DNA from: SCSIO-59966 sp046566185 | Lineage (GTDB): Bacteria; Actinomycetota; Actinomycetes; Actinomycetales; SCSIO-59966 | DNA length: 64,000 nt | NCBI GenBank assembly: GCA_046566185.1 | Contig: JBKHXE010000064.1 | Coordinates: 1-64,000 of the forward strand | Direction: 5' to 3' | Part shown: positions 1 to 8,454 of the stretch, one piece after another | Layout of the letters: each line of letters opens with the position of its first letter | Numbering within the stretch: position 1 is the first letter of the stretch | Position numbers and translations under genes: made by a program | The notes under the pieces: model-generated | Databases searched by the model: none | What the model was told of the DNA's origin: nothing | The model's input: only the letters and a program-made list of their open reading frames with translations

Positions 1-115
1 GTAGTTGCTGTGCTCGCACGTCTTGTTTTCCTGCATCAGGAGCGGACGACGAAACACCGTGACGCGCGGGTCCGGAGGTCGGGCTCGACGGAACACTCCG
101 AAGGGAAACAGGTAC

Positions 116-319
116 GTGACCACAGGTACCGTCAAGTGGTTCAACGCTGACAAGGGCTACGGCTTCATCACGCCCGACGACGGCGGCGCTGACGTCTTCG
201 CCCACTTCTCCGCCATCCAGATGAGCGGCTACCGCGCTCTGGAGGAGGGCCAGAAGGTCGAGTTCGAGATCACCCAGGGCCAGAAGGGCCCGCAGGCCTC
301 GGACATCCGTCCTCTCTGA
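116..319 (+). CDS. CspA-family cold shock protein
   Basis: Single-domain cold shock protein of 67 residues, the usual length for the family. It is expected to be a cytoplasmic OB-fold that binds single-stranded RNA or DNA and melts mRNA structure. An RNP1-like KGYGFI is at residues 13-18 and an RNP2-like DVFAHF at 26-31; the second residue pair is Phe-Ala rather than the commoner Phe-Val. GTG 116 was chosen because the family begins a few residues before VKWFN and AAGGGA (101-106) sits 9 nt upstream. The in-frame ATG at position 5 would add an arginine-rich leader unlike any family member. At least 110 nt of leader precede the gene, as is common for cold-shock mRNAs. A strong hairpin follows the stop. 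Confidence 0.95.
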   Translation: MTTGTVKWFNADKGYGFITPDDGGADVFAHFSAIQMSGYRALEEGQKVEFEITQGQKGPQASDIRPL

Positions 320-331
320 CGGCAGTCCCCT

Positions 332-365
332 CGAACGCCCCGGCTCCCCCGAGCCGGGGCGTTCG
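332..365 (+). terminator. Rho-independent-type hairpin after the cold shock gene
   Basis: A perfect 15-bp inverted repeat (CGAACGCCCCGGCTC, loop CCCC, GAGCCGGGGCGTTCG) begins 12 nt after the csp stop. There is no long T-run, as is usual in high-G+C actinobacteria. It separates csp from the glycosidase that starts at 409. Confidence 0.85.
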
Positions 366-408
366 TGCGTTTGCCGTGCGGCGCGCTGCTTCGCCAGGAT
401 CGACGTCC

Positions 409-2103
409 ATGACCGAGCCGTGGTGGAAGTCCGCCGTCGTCTACCAGATCTACCCGCGCAGCTTCGCCGACGCCTCGGGCGACGGCATCGGTGACCTCGA
501 CGGCGTCATCGCTCGGCTCGACTACCTCGCAGCACTCGGCGTGGACGTCGTCTGGCTGTCGCCGGTCTACCCGTCACCGCAGGACGACAACGGCTACGAC
601 ATCAGCGACTACCAGGCCATCGACCCGGTGTTCGGAACCCTGGAGACGTTCGACGCCCTGCTCGCCGCCGTCCACGAGCGCGGCATGCGGCTGGTGATGG
701 ACCTCGTCGTCAACCACACCTCCGACGAGCACCCCTGGTTCGCCGAGAGCAGGGCCTCGCGCTCCTCGGCGAAGCGCGACTGGTACTGGTGGCGGCCGCC
801 GCGGCGCGGCATGGAGGCGGGCCAGCCGGGAGCCGAGCCGACCAACTGGCGGTCCTTCTTCTCCGGCTCGGCCTGGGAGCTCGACGAGTCGACCGGCGAG
901 TACTACCTGCACCTGTTCTCCCGCAAGCAGCCGGACCTCAACTGGGAGAACCCTCAGGTGCGGCAGGCCGTCTACGCGATGATGCGGTGGTGGCTCGACC
1001 GGGGTGTCGACGGCTTCCGGATGGACGTCATCAACCTCATCTCCAAGGACCCCGCGCTGCCCGACGGCCACCTCACCGGGCACGGCATGCTGGGTGACGG
1101 GTCGCCGCACTACGTCTGCGGGCCGCGCATCCACGAGTTCCTCGCCGAGATGCACCGCGAGGTGTTCGCCGGCCGCAGCGAGAAGCTGCTGACCGTCGCG
1201 GAGATGCCGGGCGTCACGGTGGACGAGGCGGTGCTCTTCACCGACCCGGCACGCGCCGAGGTCGACATGGTGTTCCAGTTCGAGCACGTGCAGATCGACC
1301 AGGGCGAGACCAAGTGGGACGTCCACCCACTGCGGCTGCGCGAGCTCAAGGCGGCGCTGGGTCGCTGGCAGGCGGGGCTCGCCGACCGCGGCTGGAACAG
1401 CCTGTACTGGAACAACCACGACCAGCCACGCGTCGTCTCCCGCTTCGGTGACGACGGCCGGTACCGCGTCGAGTCGGCGAAGCTGCTGGCCACCGTGCTC
1501 CACCTGCACCGGGGGACGCCGTACGTCTACCAGGGCGAGGAGCTCGGGATGACGAACACGCACTTCACGAGCATCGACGACTTCCGCGACATCGAGTCCC
1601 TCAACCACTACGCCCACGAGGTGGCCGCCGGTGTCTCGACCGACGTCGTGCTCGCAGGACTGCGGAGGATGAGCCGTGACAACGCTCGCACCCCGATGCA
1701 GTGGGACGACACCGAGCACGCCGGCTTCACCACCGGGACACCGTGGATCGCGGTCAACGACAACTACCGCGAGATCAACGCCGAGGCCGCCGTCGCGGAC
1801 CCGGACTCGGTCTTCCACCACTACCGGCGGCTCATCGAGCTGCGGCACACCGAGCCGGTCGTGGCGCACGGCGACTTCCACATGCTGCTGCCCGACCACG
1901 ACGCGGTCTACGCGTTCACCCGCCGGCTGGCGGACGTCGAGCTGCTGGTCGTGGCGAACTTCTCGGCCGAGGACGTCGAGGCGCCCGTGCCGGACGCCGC
2001 CGGGTGGGCGGCGTCCGAGCTCGTGATCGGCAACTACGCCGAGGTGGGTCGGGACCTGGCGCTGCGGCCGTGGGAGGCGCGGGTGTACCGGCGGACGGCG
2101 TGA
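409..2103 (+). CDS. GH13 alpha-glucosidase / oligo-1,6-glucosidase
   Basis: Cytoplasmic glycoside hydrolase of family 13, 564 residues, probably releasing glucose from maltose or isomalto-oligosaccharides. The (beta/alpha)8 signatures are visible: YQIYPRSFADASGDGIGDL near the N-terminus, VVNHTS, then the catalytic triad Asp206 (DGFRMDV, nucleophile), Glu265 (VAEMPG, acid/base) and Asp338 (NNHDQPR). RTPMQWDD before the C-terminal beta domain is typical of the oligo-1,6-glucosidase/maltase subgroup. ATG 409 was chosen because MTEPWWKSAVVYQIYP is the usual family N-terminus; a GTG at 376 would add 11 unrelated residues. The gene converges on the trehalose-synthase-like gene with a 7-nt gap. The exact substrate cannot be read from sequence. 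Confidence 0.92.
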   Translation: MTEPWWKSAVVYQIYPRSFADASGDGIGDLDGVIARLDYLAALGVDVVWLSPVYPSPQDDNGYDISDYQAIDPVFGTLETFDALLAAVHERGMRLVMDLVVNHTSDEHPWFAESRASRSSAKRDWYWWRPPRRGMEAGQPGAEPTNWRSFFSGSAWELDESTGEYYLHLFSRKQPDLNWENPQVRQAVYAMMRWWLDRGVDGFRMDVINLISKDPALPDGHLTGHGMLGDGSPHYVCGPRIHEFLAEMHREVFAGRSEKLLTVAEMPGVTVDEAVLFTDPARAEVDMVFQFEHVQIDQGETKWDVHPLRLRELKAALGRWQAGLADRGWNSLYWNNHDQPRVVSRFGDDGRYRVESAKLLATVLHLHRGTPYVYQGEELGMTNTHFTSIDDFRDIESLNHYAHEVAAGVSTDVVLAGLRRMSRDNARTPMQWDDTEHAGFTTGTPWIAVNDNYREINAEAAVADPDSVFHHYRRLIELRHTEPVVAHGDFHMLLPDHDAVYAFTRRLADVELLVVANFSAEDVEAPVPDAAGWAASELVIGNYAEVGRDLALRPWEARVYRRTA

Positions 2104-2110
2104 CCGTCGG

Positions 2111-3790
2111 TCAGGGCAGGCGGCGGTCCGCCGGCTTGGCGACACGGAGCCAGCGGTAGCCGTACCCGTCGAGCCGCACGTCGGCGTGCCCCTCGCCGTC
2201 CAGGTCGGCGTCGGTGCCGTCGAGCAGGTCGACGAGTCGCCAGCCGGCGCCGGCCGCGTCCAGTCGCAGCGGCACCGTGAGGGCGTCGGCCCCCAGGTTG
2301 TGCACGGTGACGATCGACGCCTCGTCCCAGGTGCAGCACACCGCGAGCACCTGCGAGTGCGGCTGGTCGAGGACCGTGTAGTCGCCCCAGCCCAGCTCCG
2401 GGCACTCCCGGTAGCGCTGGGCGAGGTGCGCGATGAACGTCCCCAACGAGTCGGGGTCGCGTCGCTGGTCGGCGACGTTGACGTGCTCGGGTGAGTAGCC
2501 GCCGTCCACGACGCGGGAGACGAGTCTCGACGGGCGGGCGGTCGAGAAGCCGCCGCCGGCGTCCGACGTCCACTGCATCGGGGTGCGGACGGCGAGCCGG
2601 CCCGGGGCGTCGAGGTCCTCGCCCATCCCGATCTCCTCGCCGTAGTAGAGCACCGGCGTGCCGGGCAGGGAGAAGAGCAGGCTGTAGACCATCTTGAGGC
2701 GGCGCGGGTCGCCGTCGAGCATCGTCGGCAACCGGCGCTTGAGGCCGCGGCCGTAGATCTGCATCCGCTCCTCGGGACCGAACGCGGCGAAGACCTCCTG
2801 CCGCTCGTCGTCCGAGAGCTTGTCGAGGGTCAGCTCGTCGTGGTTGCGGACGAAGTTGGCCCACTGCGCGTCCGGGGACACGGTCGGACGCCTCGTCAGT
2901 GCGGTGGCGAGCGGGCCGGCGTCACCGCGGGCGAGCGACAGGTACAGCGACTGCATGCCGACGAAGTCGAACTGCATGGTCAGCTCGTCGCCGTCCTCGC
3001 CGCCGAAGTAGGTGACCTGCTCGTCGTACGTCAGGTTCACCTCGCCGAGCAGGACGCCGTCGCCGGTGCGTCGTCCGAGGAAGCGGCGCAGGGCGCGCAG
3101 GTAGTCGTGCGGGTCCGCGAGCTGCTGCTGCTGGTCGCCGTCGGTGCCCGTCGTCTCGAGGAAGAAGGGGACGGCGTCCACCCGGAAGCCGGAGAGGCCG
3201 AGCTGCAGCCAGAAGCCCATCACCTTGGCGATCTCGTCGCGGACCCTGGGGTTCGTCACGTTGAGGTCCGGCTGGTGCTTGTAGAACCGGTGCAGGTACC
3301 ACTCGCCGGTCTTCTCGTCGAGCTCCCAGATGCTGTCCTCCTGGCCGGGGAAGACGACCTGGTCGGAGGTGTCCGGCGGCGGGTCGGAGCGCCAGACGTA
3401 GAAGTCACGGTAGGGGTTGTCCGTGCTCTTGCGGGCCTCCCTGAACCACGGGTGCTGGTCGGAGGTGTGGTTGACGACGAGGTCGGCGATCACCCGCATG
3501 CCCCGGTCGCGCGCGGTGCGGATCAGCTCGACGACGTCGCCGTGCGTGCCGAGCCTGCGGTCGACGCCGTAGTGGTCGGTGATGTCGTAGCCGTCGTCGC
3601 GGTCCGGCGTCGGGTAGAACGGCATGAGCCAGAGGCACGTCACGCCCAGCTCGGCGAGGTAGTCGATGCGGTGGGCGAGACCGGCCATGTCGCCGCAGCC
3701 GTCACCGTCGGAGTCGAAGTAGGTCTCGACGTCCAGGCAGTAGACGACCGCCGTCTTCCACCACAGGTCGCTGGTGTCGGTGATCCTCAC
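2111..3790 (-). CDS. Alpha-amylase family protein, trehalose-synthase-like (GH13)
   Basis: A 559-residue GH13 protein. Catalytic residues appear as Asp205 (GFRVDAVPF), Glu250 (VLLGEVN) and Asp318 (VRNHDE). The AVPF and VRNHDELTLDKLS stretches resemble TreS-type maltose alpha-D-glucosyltransferases more than amylases. No maltokinase domain is fused at the C-terminus, and the start is cytoplasmic with no signal peptide. The GTG start overlaps the TGA stop of the upstream oxidoreductase gene (GTGA), so the two are translationally coupled. Likely role: interconversion of maltose and trehalose, or another glucan disaccharide activity. The GH13 assignment is certain; TreS activity is inference. Confidence 0.85.
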   Translation of the reverse strand: MRITDTSDLWWKTAVVYCLDVETYFDSDGDGCGDMAGLAHRIDYLAELGVTCLWLMPFYPTPDRDDGYDITDHYGVDRRLGTHGDVVELIRTARDRGMRVIADLVVNHTSDQHPWFREARKSTDNPYRDFYVWRSDPPPDTSDQVVFPGQEDSIWELDEKTGEWYLHRFYKHQPDLNVTNPRVRDEIAKVMGFWLQLGLSGFRVDAVPFFLETTGTDGDQQQQLADPHDYLRALRRFLGRRTGDGVLLGEVNLTYDEQVTYFGGEDGDELTMQFDFVGMQSLYLSLARGDAGPLATALTRRPTVSPDAQWANFVRNHDELTLDKLSDDERQEVFAAFGPEERMQIYGRGLKRRLPTMLDGDPRRLKMVYSLLFSLPGTPVLYYGEEIGMGEDLDAPGRLAVRTPMQWTSDAGGGFSTARPSRLVSRVVDGGYSPEHVNVADQRRDPDSLGTFIAHLAQRYRECPELGWGDYTVLDQPHSQVLAVCCTWDEASIVTVHNLGADALTVPLRLDAAGAGWRLVDLLDGTDADLDGEGHADVRLDGYGYRWLRVAKPADRRLP

Positions 3791-4770
3791 CGGGCGTCCT
3801 TCAGCTGCGGCAGCACCTTCTCGGCGAAGGTGTCGATGAACGCCGACTGCTCCTGGCCCACGTGGTGCAGGTACACCTCGTCGAAGCCGATCGAGACGAG
3901 GTCGTGCAGCCACTGGGCGTGCTCGCCGGGCTCGTGCGAGACCAGCACGGCGCGGCGCACCTGGTCGATGCCGACCTCCTCGCTGACGACGTCGAAGGCC
4001 TCGGCGGTGTCGAGGTCCCAGCAGACCGGCGGAGCGAAGACGTTGCTGCGCCACTGGTCGAGCGCGACGGCCTCGGCCTCCTCGCGGCTCGGCGCCCACG
4101 ACAGGTGCACCTGCAGGACGGTCCTGCCCCGGCCGCCGGCCTCCCGGTACGCGGCGATCATCTCTCGGAGGTGGTCGTGCGGCTGGTTGATCGTCGCCAG
4201 GCCGTCGGCCCAGGCGGCGCCGTCCCGCGCGGTCTCGACGCTGACCGCGGGGGCGACGAGCCGGGGACGGACGTCGGGCATCGTCCAGAGCCGGGCGCGG
4301 TCGACGCGGACGAGGCCGTCGTGCGAGACCTCCTCGCCGTCGAGCATCCGGGAGATGACGTCCACGCACTCGCGCAGGCGCTGGTTGCGGACCTCCTTGC
4401 GCGGCCACCCGTCGCCGGTGATGTGCTCGTTGGAGTTCTCCCCGCTGCCGAGGGCGACCCACAGCCGCCCGGGGAACATCGCGCCGAGCGTGGCGATCTT
4501 CTGGGCGACGACCGCGGGGTGGTACCGCTGGCCGGGGGCGTTGACGACGCCGAACGGGAGGTGGGTCGTGGCCAGCGCGGCGCCGAGCCACGCCCAGGCG
4601 TAGCCGGACTGGCCCTGCCGCCGGCTCCACGGCGAGAAGTGGTCGGAGCTCATCGCGGCGTCGAAGCCCGCCTCCTCGGCGTGCTGCACGTCGCGCAGCA
4701 GCCGCGCGGGGTGGATCTGCTCGTGGGAGGCGTGGAAGCCGACGACGGTCACGGCGTCCTGTCTAGCCAT
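3787..4770 (-). CDS. LLM-class flavin-dependent oxidoreductase (non-F420 type)
   Basis: A 327-residue luciferase-like monooxygenase-fold protein. MSSDHFSPW near residue 40, LGSGENSNEHI near 110 and the strand/helix pattern of a bacterial-luciferase TIM barrel are seen. The family uses FMN or F420; the subgroup resembling this one has been described as a 'non-F420 flavinoid oxidoreductase' and recurs beside GH13 genes in actinobacteria (family knowledge, not tested here). ATG 4770 begins MARQDAVTVVGFHASHEQ; a GTG at 4776 would add two residues. It is the first gene of a coupled pair with the trehalose-synthase-like enzyme. The substrate is unknown. Confidence 0.85.
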   Translation of the reverse strand: MARQDAVTVVGFHASHEQIHPARLLRDVQHAEEAGFDAAMSSDHFSPWSRRQGQSGYAWAWLGAALATTHLPFGVVNAPGQRYHPAVVAQKIATLGAMFPGRLWVALGSGENSNEHITGDGWPRKEVRNQRLRECVDVISRMLDGEEVSHDGLVRVDRARLWTMPDVRPRLVAPAVSVETARDGAAWADGLATINQPHDHLREMIAAYREAGGRGRTVLQVHLSWAPSREEAEAVALDQWRSNVFAPPVCWDLDTAEAFDVVSEEVGIDQVRRAVLVSHEPGEHAQWLHDLVSIGFDEVYLHHVGQEQSAFIDTFAEKVLPQLKDAR

Positions 4771-4811
4771 GATCACGCCCAGCCGCGCGCCGAACCCACC
4801 CCCTACCCCCT

Positions 4812-4830
4812 CCGTGATCTTGCACTTCCG
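4812..4830. repeat. GTGATCTTGCACTTCC intergenic element, copy 1
   Basis: CCGTGATCTTGCACTTCCG. The inverse copy is at 4938-4951 and related copies are at 37564-37591. All are intergenic. Function unknown. Confidence 0.7.
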
Positions 4831-4902
4831 TCACGCCATCACGTGCCGCGGACTCGACCGCGATCCTCCCTGTGGCGCAACCGGCCTCGGCTCGGACCCG
4901 AG

Positions 4903-4952
4903 TTCCTTGATCACGCTCGGAGTCCTTGATCACCACGAAGTGCAAGATCACA
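4903..4952. repeat. GTGATCTTGCACTTC element, inverse copy 2 with flanking TTGATCAC repeats
   Basis: GAAGTGCAAGATCACAGAGG on the plus strand, preceded by two CTTGATCAC boxes about 22 nt apart. It pairs with copy 1 to form a large potential stem around roughly 110 nt of spacer. Confidence 0.65.
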
Positions 4953-5161
4953 GAGGGGGTGGGGCGGGAGATCGTCCGGTGGCAACGGTGGGGCCTCGGG
5001 ACAACGTGCGGGGGTGCTTCACGGAAGTCCCTGCGGCGCAATGGTTTCGGGCACGTTACGTGCGGCGCGTCGTGCCTCCAGGGTGCTGGCTCCACCGGCA
5101 CACTCGGCGCCGGCGCCCGGGAGGGGCGCCGTGAGATCGACAGTGCACTCAGGAGGACCGG

Positions 5162-5437
5162 ATGATCCGGCGAGAGAAGAAGTCCGGGCAGCTGCGCATC
5201 ACGTTCGTGCTGCCCGAGGACGCGCCGCAGGGGCGCGTGTCCGTGGTCGGGGACTTCAACGACTGGACGCCCGGCGTCCACACGCTGACCAAGCGCAGCA
5301 ACGGCACCCGCAGCGTCGGCGTGGCCGTCGAGCCGGGCGGCGCGTACCGCTTCCGCTACCTGGCCGAGGGCGGCCACTGGTTCGACGACCCCGAGGTCGA
5401 CGTGCGCCACGACCACGACGGCGTCGTCCTCACCTAG
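5162..5437 (+). CDS. Isoamylase early-set / CBM48-like domain protein
   Basis: A single-domain protein of 91 residues. VSVVGDFNDWTPGVHTL (residues 23-39) followed by YRFRYLAEGGHWFDDPEVD is the core of the early-set/CBM48 fold. That fold binds glycogen or starch in branching enzymes and in AMPK beta subunits. No catalytic domain is attached, so it is probably a stand-alone glucan-binding or partner module. AGGAGG lies 5 nt before ATG 5162. Its position beside two GH13 enzymes fits glycogen or trehalose metabolism. Similar small proteins occur in many actinobacteria; their biochemical role is not established as far as I know. Confidence 0.85.
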   Translation: MIRREKKSGQLRITFVLPEDAPQGRVSVVGDFNDWTPGVHTLTKRSNGTRSVGVAVEPGGAYRFRYLAEGGHWFDDPEVDVRHDHDGVVLT

Positions 5438-5465
5438 GGTCACGGCCGCACGTCACGGCAGCACG

Positions 5466-5558
5466 TCACAGCAGCACGAGGAGCAGGATCGCCGTCACCA
5501 CGGCGGAGATCAGCAGGGAGCCGAGGCAGCCGACACGATTCGAGAAGAAGAAGAACAC
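5466..5558 (-). CDS. 30-residue single-pass membrane peptide
   Basis: A very short reading frame on the minus strand that encodes GTG-TTC-TTC-TTC-TTC-TCG then NRVGCLGSLLISAVVTAILL and a leucine/valine end. After a four-Phe start and a polar SNR turn, the rest is one continuous transmembrane helix. The composition is not random for this genome, and small actinobacterial proteins of the form MFF-FSN-GC-GS-hydrophobic are familiar to me, which supports it as a real gene. It lies between the early-set gene and helD. Function unknown; the start could be debated, and a weak GCAGGG lies 5' of the GTG. Confidence 0.65.
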   Translation of the reverse strand: MFFFFSNRVGCLGSLLISAVVTAILLLVLL

Positions 5559-5622
5559 GGGCCCTGCTTACCCGCTCCGGCCCGCGCGCACCACGTCACC
5601 CGCCGGGGGCGGGACTGCCTGA

Positions 5623-7842
5623 TCACGCCAGGGTGTGGAGGCCGGGGGGCAGGGGGTCGGCGTGCAGGACCACGAGGCGCTGGGTGGGGCGGGTGAGGGC
5701 CACGTAGAGGTCGTTGACGCCGCGGGGTGACTGCCGCACCACCTCGGCGGGCTCGAGCAGCACGACGACGTCGAACTCCAGGCCCTTCACCTGCCGCACG
5801 GTGGTGACGGTCACCTGGGCCTCGCGGTCCTCGTCGGCCGTGCGGACCTGCTCGGCGCCCAGCTTCTCGGTCAGCACCTCGGCGACGTCCGCCGCCGCGG
5901 CGTCCGGGACGACGACGGCGACGAGTCCCTCGTCCAGCGTGTCGAGGACGTCCGCCACCTCACCGGCGACGTCGCCGTGGCCGGTGATGCGGCGGGCGAC
6001 CGGCTCCACGGTGCCCTCGCGCGCCGAGCCCGGCACGTCGACGTCCAGGCCGGCCTCGCGCATGACCGCCGCCGCGAGGTCCATCACCTGACGCGGCGTG
6101 CGGTAGTTGACGCTGAGGCGCTCGACCGACCAGCGGCCCTCGGCGAAGGGGTCCAGCGCGTCGGCCCACGCGGTGACGCCGGCCGCCGAGCCGGTCTGGG
6201 CCACGTCACCGACGACCGTCATCGACCGGCCGGGGCAGCGGCGCACCAGCAGCCGCCACGCCATCGGGCTGAGCTCCTGCGCCTCGTCGACCACGAGGTG
6301 CCCGTACGCCCACGTCCGGTCCGCCGCAGCCCGCTCGGCGAGCGTCAGGGAGGGCCCGTAGGTGGCGTACCGGTCGGCGAGGGCCTCCGCGGTGATGAAC
6401 GCGCCGGCGCCGGACAGCTCGAGCACGCCGCGGGCGTACTCGAGCTCCTCGCGCCGCCGGGCCGAGGCCCGGTCGCTCTCGCGGCGCTGAGCCTCGCCGG
6501 CCACGCCGACCAGCTCGGCGATCTCGTCGAGCAGCGGGACGTCGGCGGGCGTCCACGCGCTGCCGCGCTCCCGGCGCAGCAGCAGCCGCTCCCGCTCGGT
6601 GAGGTGCGGCGCGGCCGCGGCCAGCCGCTCCGGTGCCGCGTACAGCGTCTCGAGGAGGCCGGTGGCCGACAGCGGCATCCAGCAGAGGTTCACCTCGCGC
6701 CGCACGTCCGCCGACGCGCGCAGGTCGGCCTCCAGCGACGGCCGGGTGTCGTCGTCCACCGGCAGCCGCTGCGCCGTCGCCAGCTGGCGCACGAGGTCGG
6801 ACAGCACCCGCTTGACGAAGACCACCCGGGCGTCGTTGTGGGGCTTGCCGGTGTCGCGGGCGGCGGCCCGCGCGGCGGCGACCACCCGCGGTCGCAGGAC
6901 GACGGTCGTGCCCGCGACGTCCAGCCGGACGTCGCGCGCCGGCACCCGCTGCCGCTGGCGCACCGCGTTCGCGACGACGTCCACCATCCGCAGGTCGCCC
7001 TTGACGGCGGCCACCTCGTCCGGCTCCGACCCGCGGGCCGTCACGCCGGGGAACAGCTCGCCGAGCGTCGCCATCACGACGCCGGTCTCGCCGAGCGCGG
7101 GCAGCACCTGCTCGATGTAGCGCAGGAAGGAGCGGTTCGGGCCGACGAGCAGCACGCCCGAGCGCGAGATGCGTTCGCGGTGCGCGTACAGGAGGTAGGC
7201 GGCCCGGTGCAGCGCCACGGCGGTCTTGCCGGTGCCCGGACCGCCCTGGACGACGAGGACGCCCGGCAGCGGCGCCCGGATCACCCGGTCCTGCTCCGCC
7301 TGGATCGTCGCCACGATGTCGCGCATCCGACCGGTCCGCGCCGCGTTGAGCGCCGTCATCAGCGCGCCCTCGCCCGCCACCACCATCTCCTCGCCGAGGG
7401 CGTCGGGGTCCAGGACGTCGTCCTCGAGCGTGCTGACCGCCCGGCCGCGCAGCATGAGGTGGCGGCGCCGGACGACGTCCCCCGGCTCGGCCGCGGTCGC
7501 GCGGTAGAACGGCTCGGCGGCCGGGGCCCGCCAGTCCGTCAGCAGCGGCTCCTGCCGGTCGTCGGACAGGCCGAGGCGGCCGACGTAGCGCGTCTCGGAG
7601 TCCCGCAGGTCGAGCCGACCGAACACGAGGCGGTCCTCGACCGCCTGCAGCTGGCTCACCCGGTCCTCGTACAGCGTGGCGAAGGCGTCCCGCTCGCTGC
7701 GCATCGCGTGCGTCCCGGACGCCCCGGACCGTCGCACCTCCGCGAGCCGCTGAGCGGTCAGCGTCCGCAGCTCGTCGAGACGCGCGTACAGGCGCGTGAC
7801 GTACGACTGCTCACGAGCGATCTCGTCGTCGACGGCACCCAC
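5623..7842 (-). CDS. helD: HelD-like UvrD/Rep superfamily 1 ATPase
   Basis: A 739-residue SF1 helicase-type ATPase. An N-terminal coiled coil (about 1-90, DEIAREQSYVTRLYARLDEL) is followed by Walker A GGPGTGKTAVALHR. Later come a DEAQE-type Walker B (VVDEAQELSPMAWR), GDVAQTGS, SVNYRTPRQVMDLA and the C-terminal VRQVKGLEFDVVVL and LYVALTRPTQRL motifs. HelD proteins bind RNA polymerase, pull it off DNA and recycle it, and some confer rifamycin tolerance. GTG 7842 was chosen because GGAGGAGGG lies 8 nt upstream; in-frame codons further upstream lack a Shine-Dalgarno sequence. It is transcribed away from the DUF421 operon. Confidence 0.9.
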   Translation of the reverse strand: MGAVDDEIAREQSYVTRLYARLDELRTLTAQRLAEVRRSGASGTHAMRSERDAFATLYEDRVSQLQAVEDRLVFGRLDLRDSETRYVGRLGLSDDRQEPLLTDWRAPAAEPFYRATAAEPGDVVRRRHLMLRGRAVSTLEDDVLDPDALGEEMVVAGEGALMTALNAARTGRMRDIVATIQAEQDRVIRAPLPGVLVVQGGPGTGKTAVALHRAAYLLYAHRERISRSGVLLVGPNRSFLRYIEQVLPALGETGVVMATLGELFPGVTARGSEPDEVAAVKGDLRMVDVVANAVRQRQRVPARDVRLDVAGTTVVLRPRVVAAARAAARDTGKPHNDARVVFVKRVLSDLVRQLATAQRLPVDDDTRPSLEADLRASADVRREVNLCWMPLSATGLLETLYAAPERLAAAAPHLTERERLLLRRERGSAWTPADVPLLDEIAELVGVAGEAQRRESDRASARRREELEYARGVLELSGAGAFITAEALADRYATYGPSLTLAERAAADRTWAYGHLVVDEAQELSPMAWRLLVRRCPGRSMTVVGDVAQTGSAAGVTAWADALDPFAEGRWSVERLSVNYRTPRQVMDLAAAVMREAGLDVDVPGSAREGTVEPVARRITGHGDVAGEVADVLDTLDEGLVAVVVPDAAAADVAEVLTEKLGAEQVRTADEDREAQVTVTTVRQVKGLEFDVVVLLEPAEVVRQSPRGVNDLYVALTRPTQRLVVLHADPLPPGLHTLA

Positions 7843-7956
7843 CCGGCCCGGCCCTCCTCCACGCGTAAACGGCGCACCAGCCTGCCACGTGCGGTGGCGG
7901 GGTGCTGGAGGCGGGGCCATGATCGACTCACGTGTCTTGCAGGGAGGGCGGGTGCG

Positions 7957-8442
7957 ATGGATCTGCACGTGCGTCAGCACGAACGGTTCACCCGGCGGGA
8001 GTGGCGCGTCGAGCGCGTCGGCTGGGTGGTGATGACCGCCTTCGTCCTGTCCGGCGTGCTGGGCCTGCTCGGCCCCGGCCCGCTGAGCTGGACCACCGCC
8101 GAGAGCTCGAACGGCGTCGTGGCGGTCGACTACCAGCGCGTCGTCCACCACGAGGCGGACGAGGCCCTCACCCTGACCTTCACCCCCGAGGCGGTGCAGG
8201 ACCAGCAGGTCACCCTCGAGCTGACCGGCGACTGGCTGGAGGGCATCGAGCTGCAGGGCATCTCGCCGGCGCCGTCGTCAGAGCAGCTGACCCGGGACGG
8301 CGCCGTGCTCGAGTGGGACGTCGACCAGCCCGGCTCCCTCGAGGTCACCGTGACGTACCGGCCCCAGCGCTACGCCGCGCTCGACGCCGACCTGGCGGTC
8401 CGGCAGGACCGCCTCACCCTGTCCCAGCTCGTCCTGCCCTGA
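7957..8442 (+). CDS. Single-pass membrane protein partnered with DUF421
   Basis: A 161-residue protein with a charged N-terminus (MDLHVRQHERFTRREWRVER), one transmembrane helix at about 23-44 and a beta-rich exported domain (LTLTFTPEAVQDQQVTLEL) without recognisable catalytic residues. AGGGAGGGCGGG lies just upstream of ATG 7957. The next gene, a DUF421 membrane protein, starts 12 nt after the stop, so the two form an operon and probably a membrane complex. I do not recognise the family beyond this recurring pairing. Confidence 0.75.
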   Translation: MDLHVRQHERFTRREWRVERVGWVVMTAFVLSGVLGLLGPGPLSWTTAESSNGVVAVDYQRVVHHEADEALTLTFTPEAVQDQQVTLELTGDWLEGIELQGISPAPSSEQLTRDGAVLEWDVDQPGSLEVTVTYRPQRYAALDADLAVRQDRLTLSQLVLP

Positions 8443-8454
8443 GGAGGTCCGGCG

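Larger units (their letters stand above)
4771..5161. other. 391-bp intergenic region with an inverted pair of GTGATCTTGCAC elements
   Basis: No gene is supported here. The stretch separates divergent genes and should hold both promoters. Its main structure is a near-perfect inverted pair: ACCCCCTCCGTGATCTTGCA... at about 4803-4827 and its reverse complement at about 4938-4961, with one mismatch in about 24 bp. CTTGATCACG and CTTGATCACC direct repeats lie at 4903-4934. The same core recurs at 37564-37591. AGGAGG at 5151-5156 is the ribosome binding site of the next gene. Confidence 0.7.

Noticed and set aside
574..2145. Long open frame antisense to the alpha-glucosidase
   Set aside because: Shadow of a high-G+C gene: low-complexity Arg/Val/His-rich translation, no family motif. 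Many similar frames across the window were dropped for the same reason.
4926..5165. 79-residue frame in the intergenic region
   Set aside because: No family resemblance, overlaps repeat elements and the ribosome site of the early-set gene.
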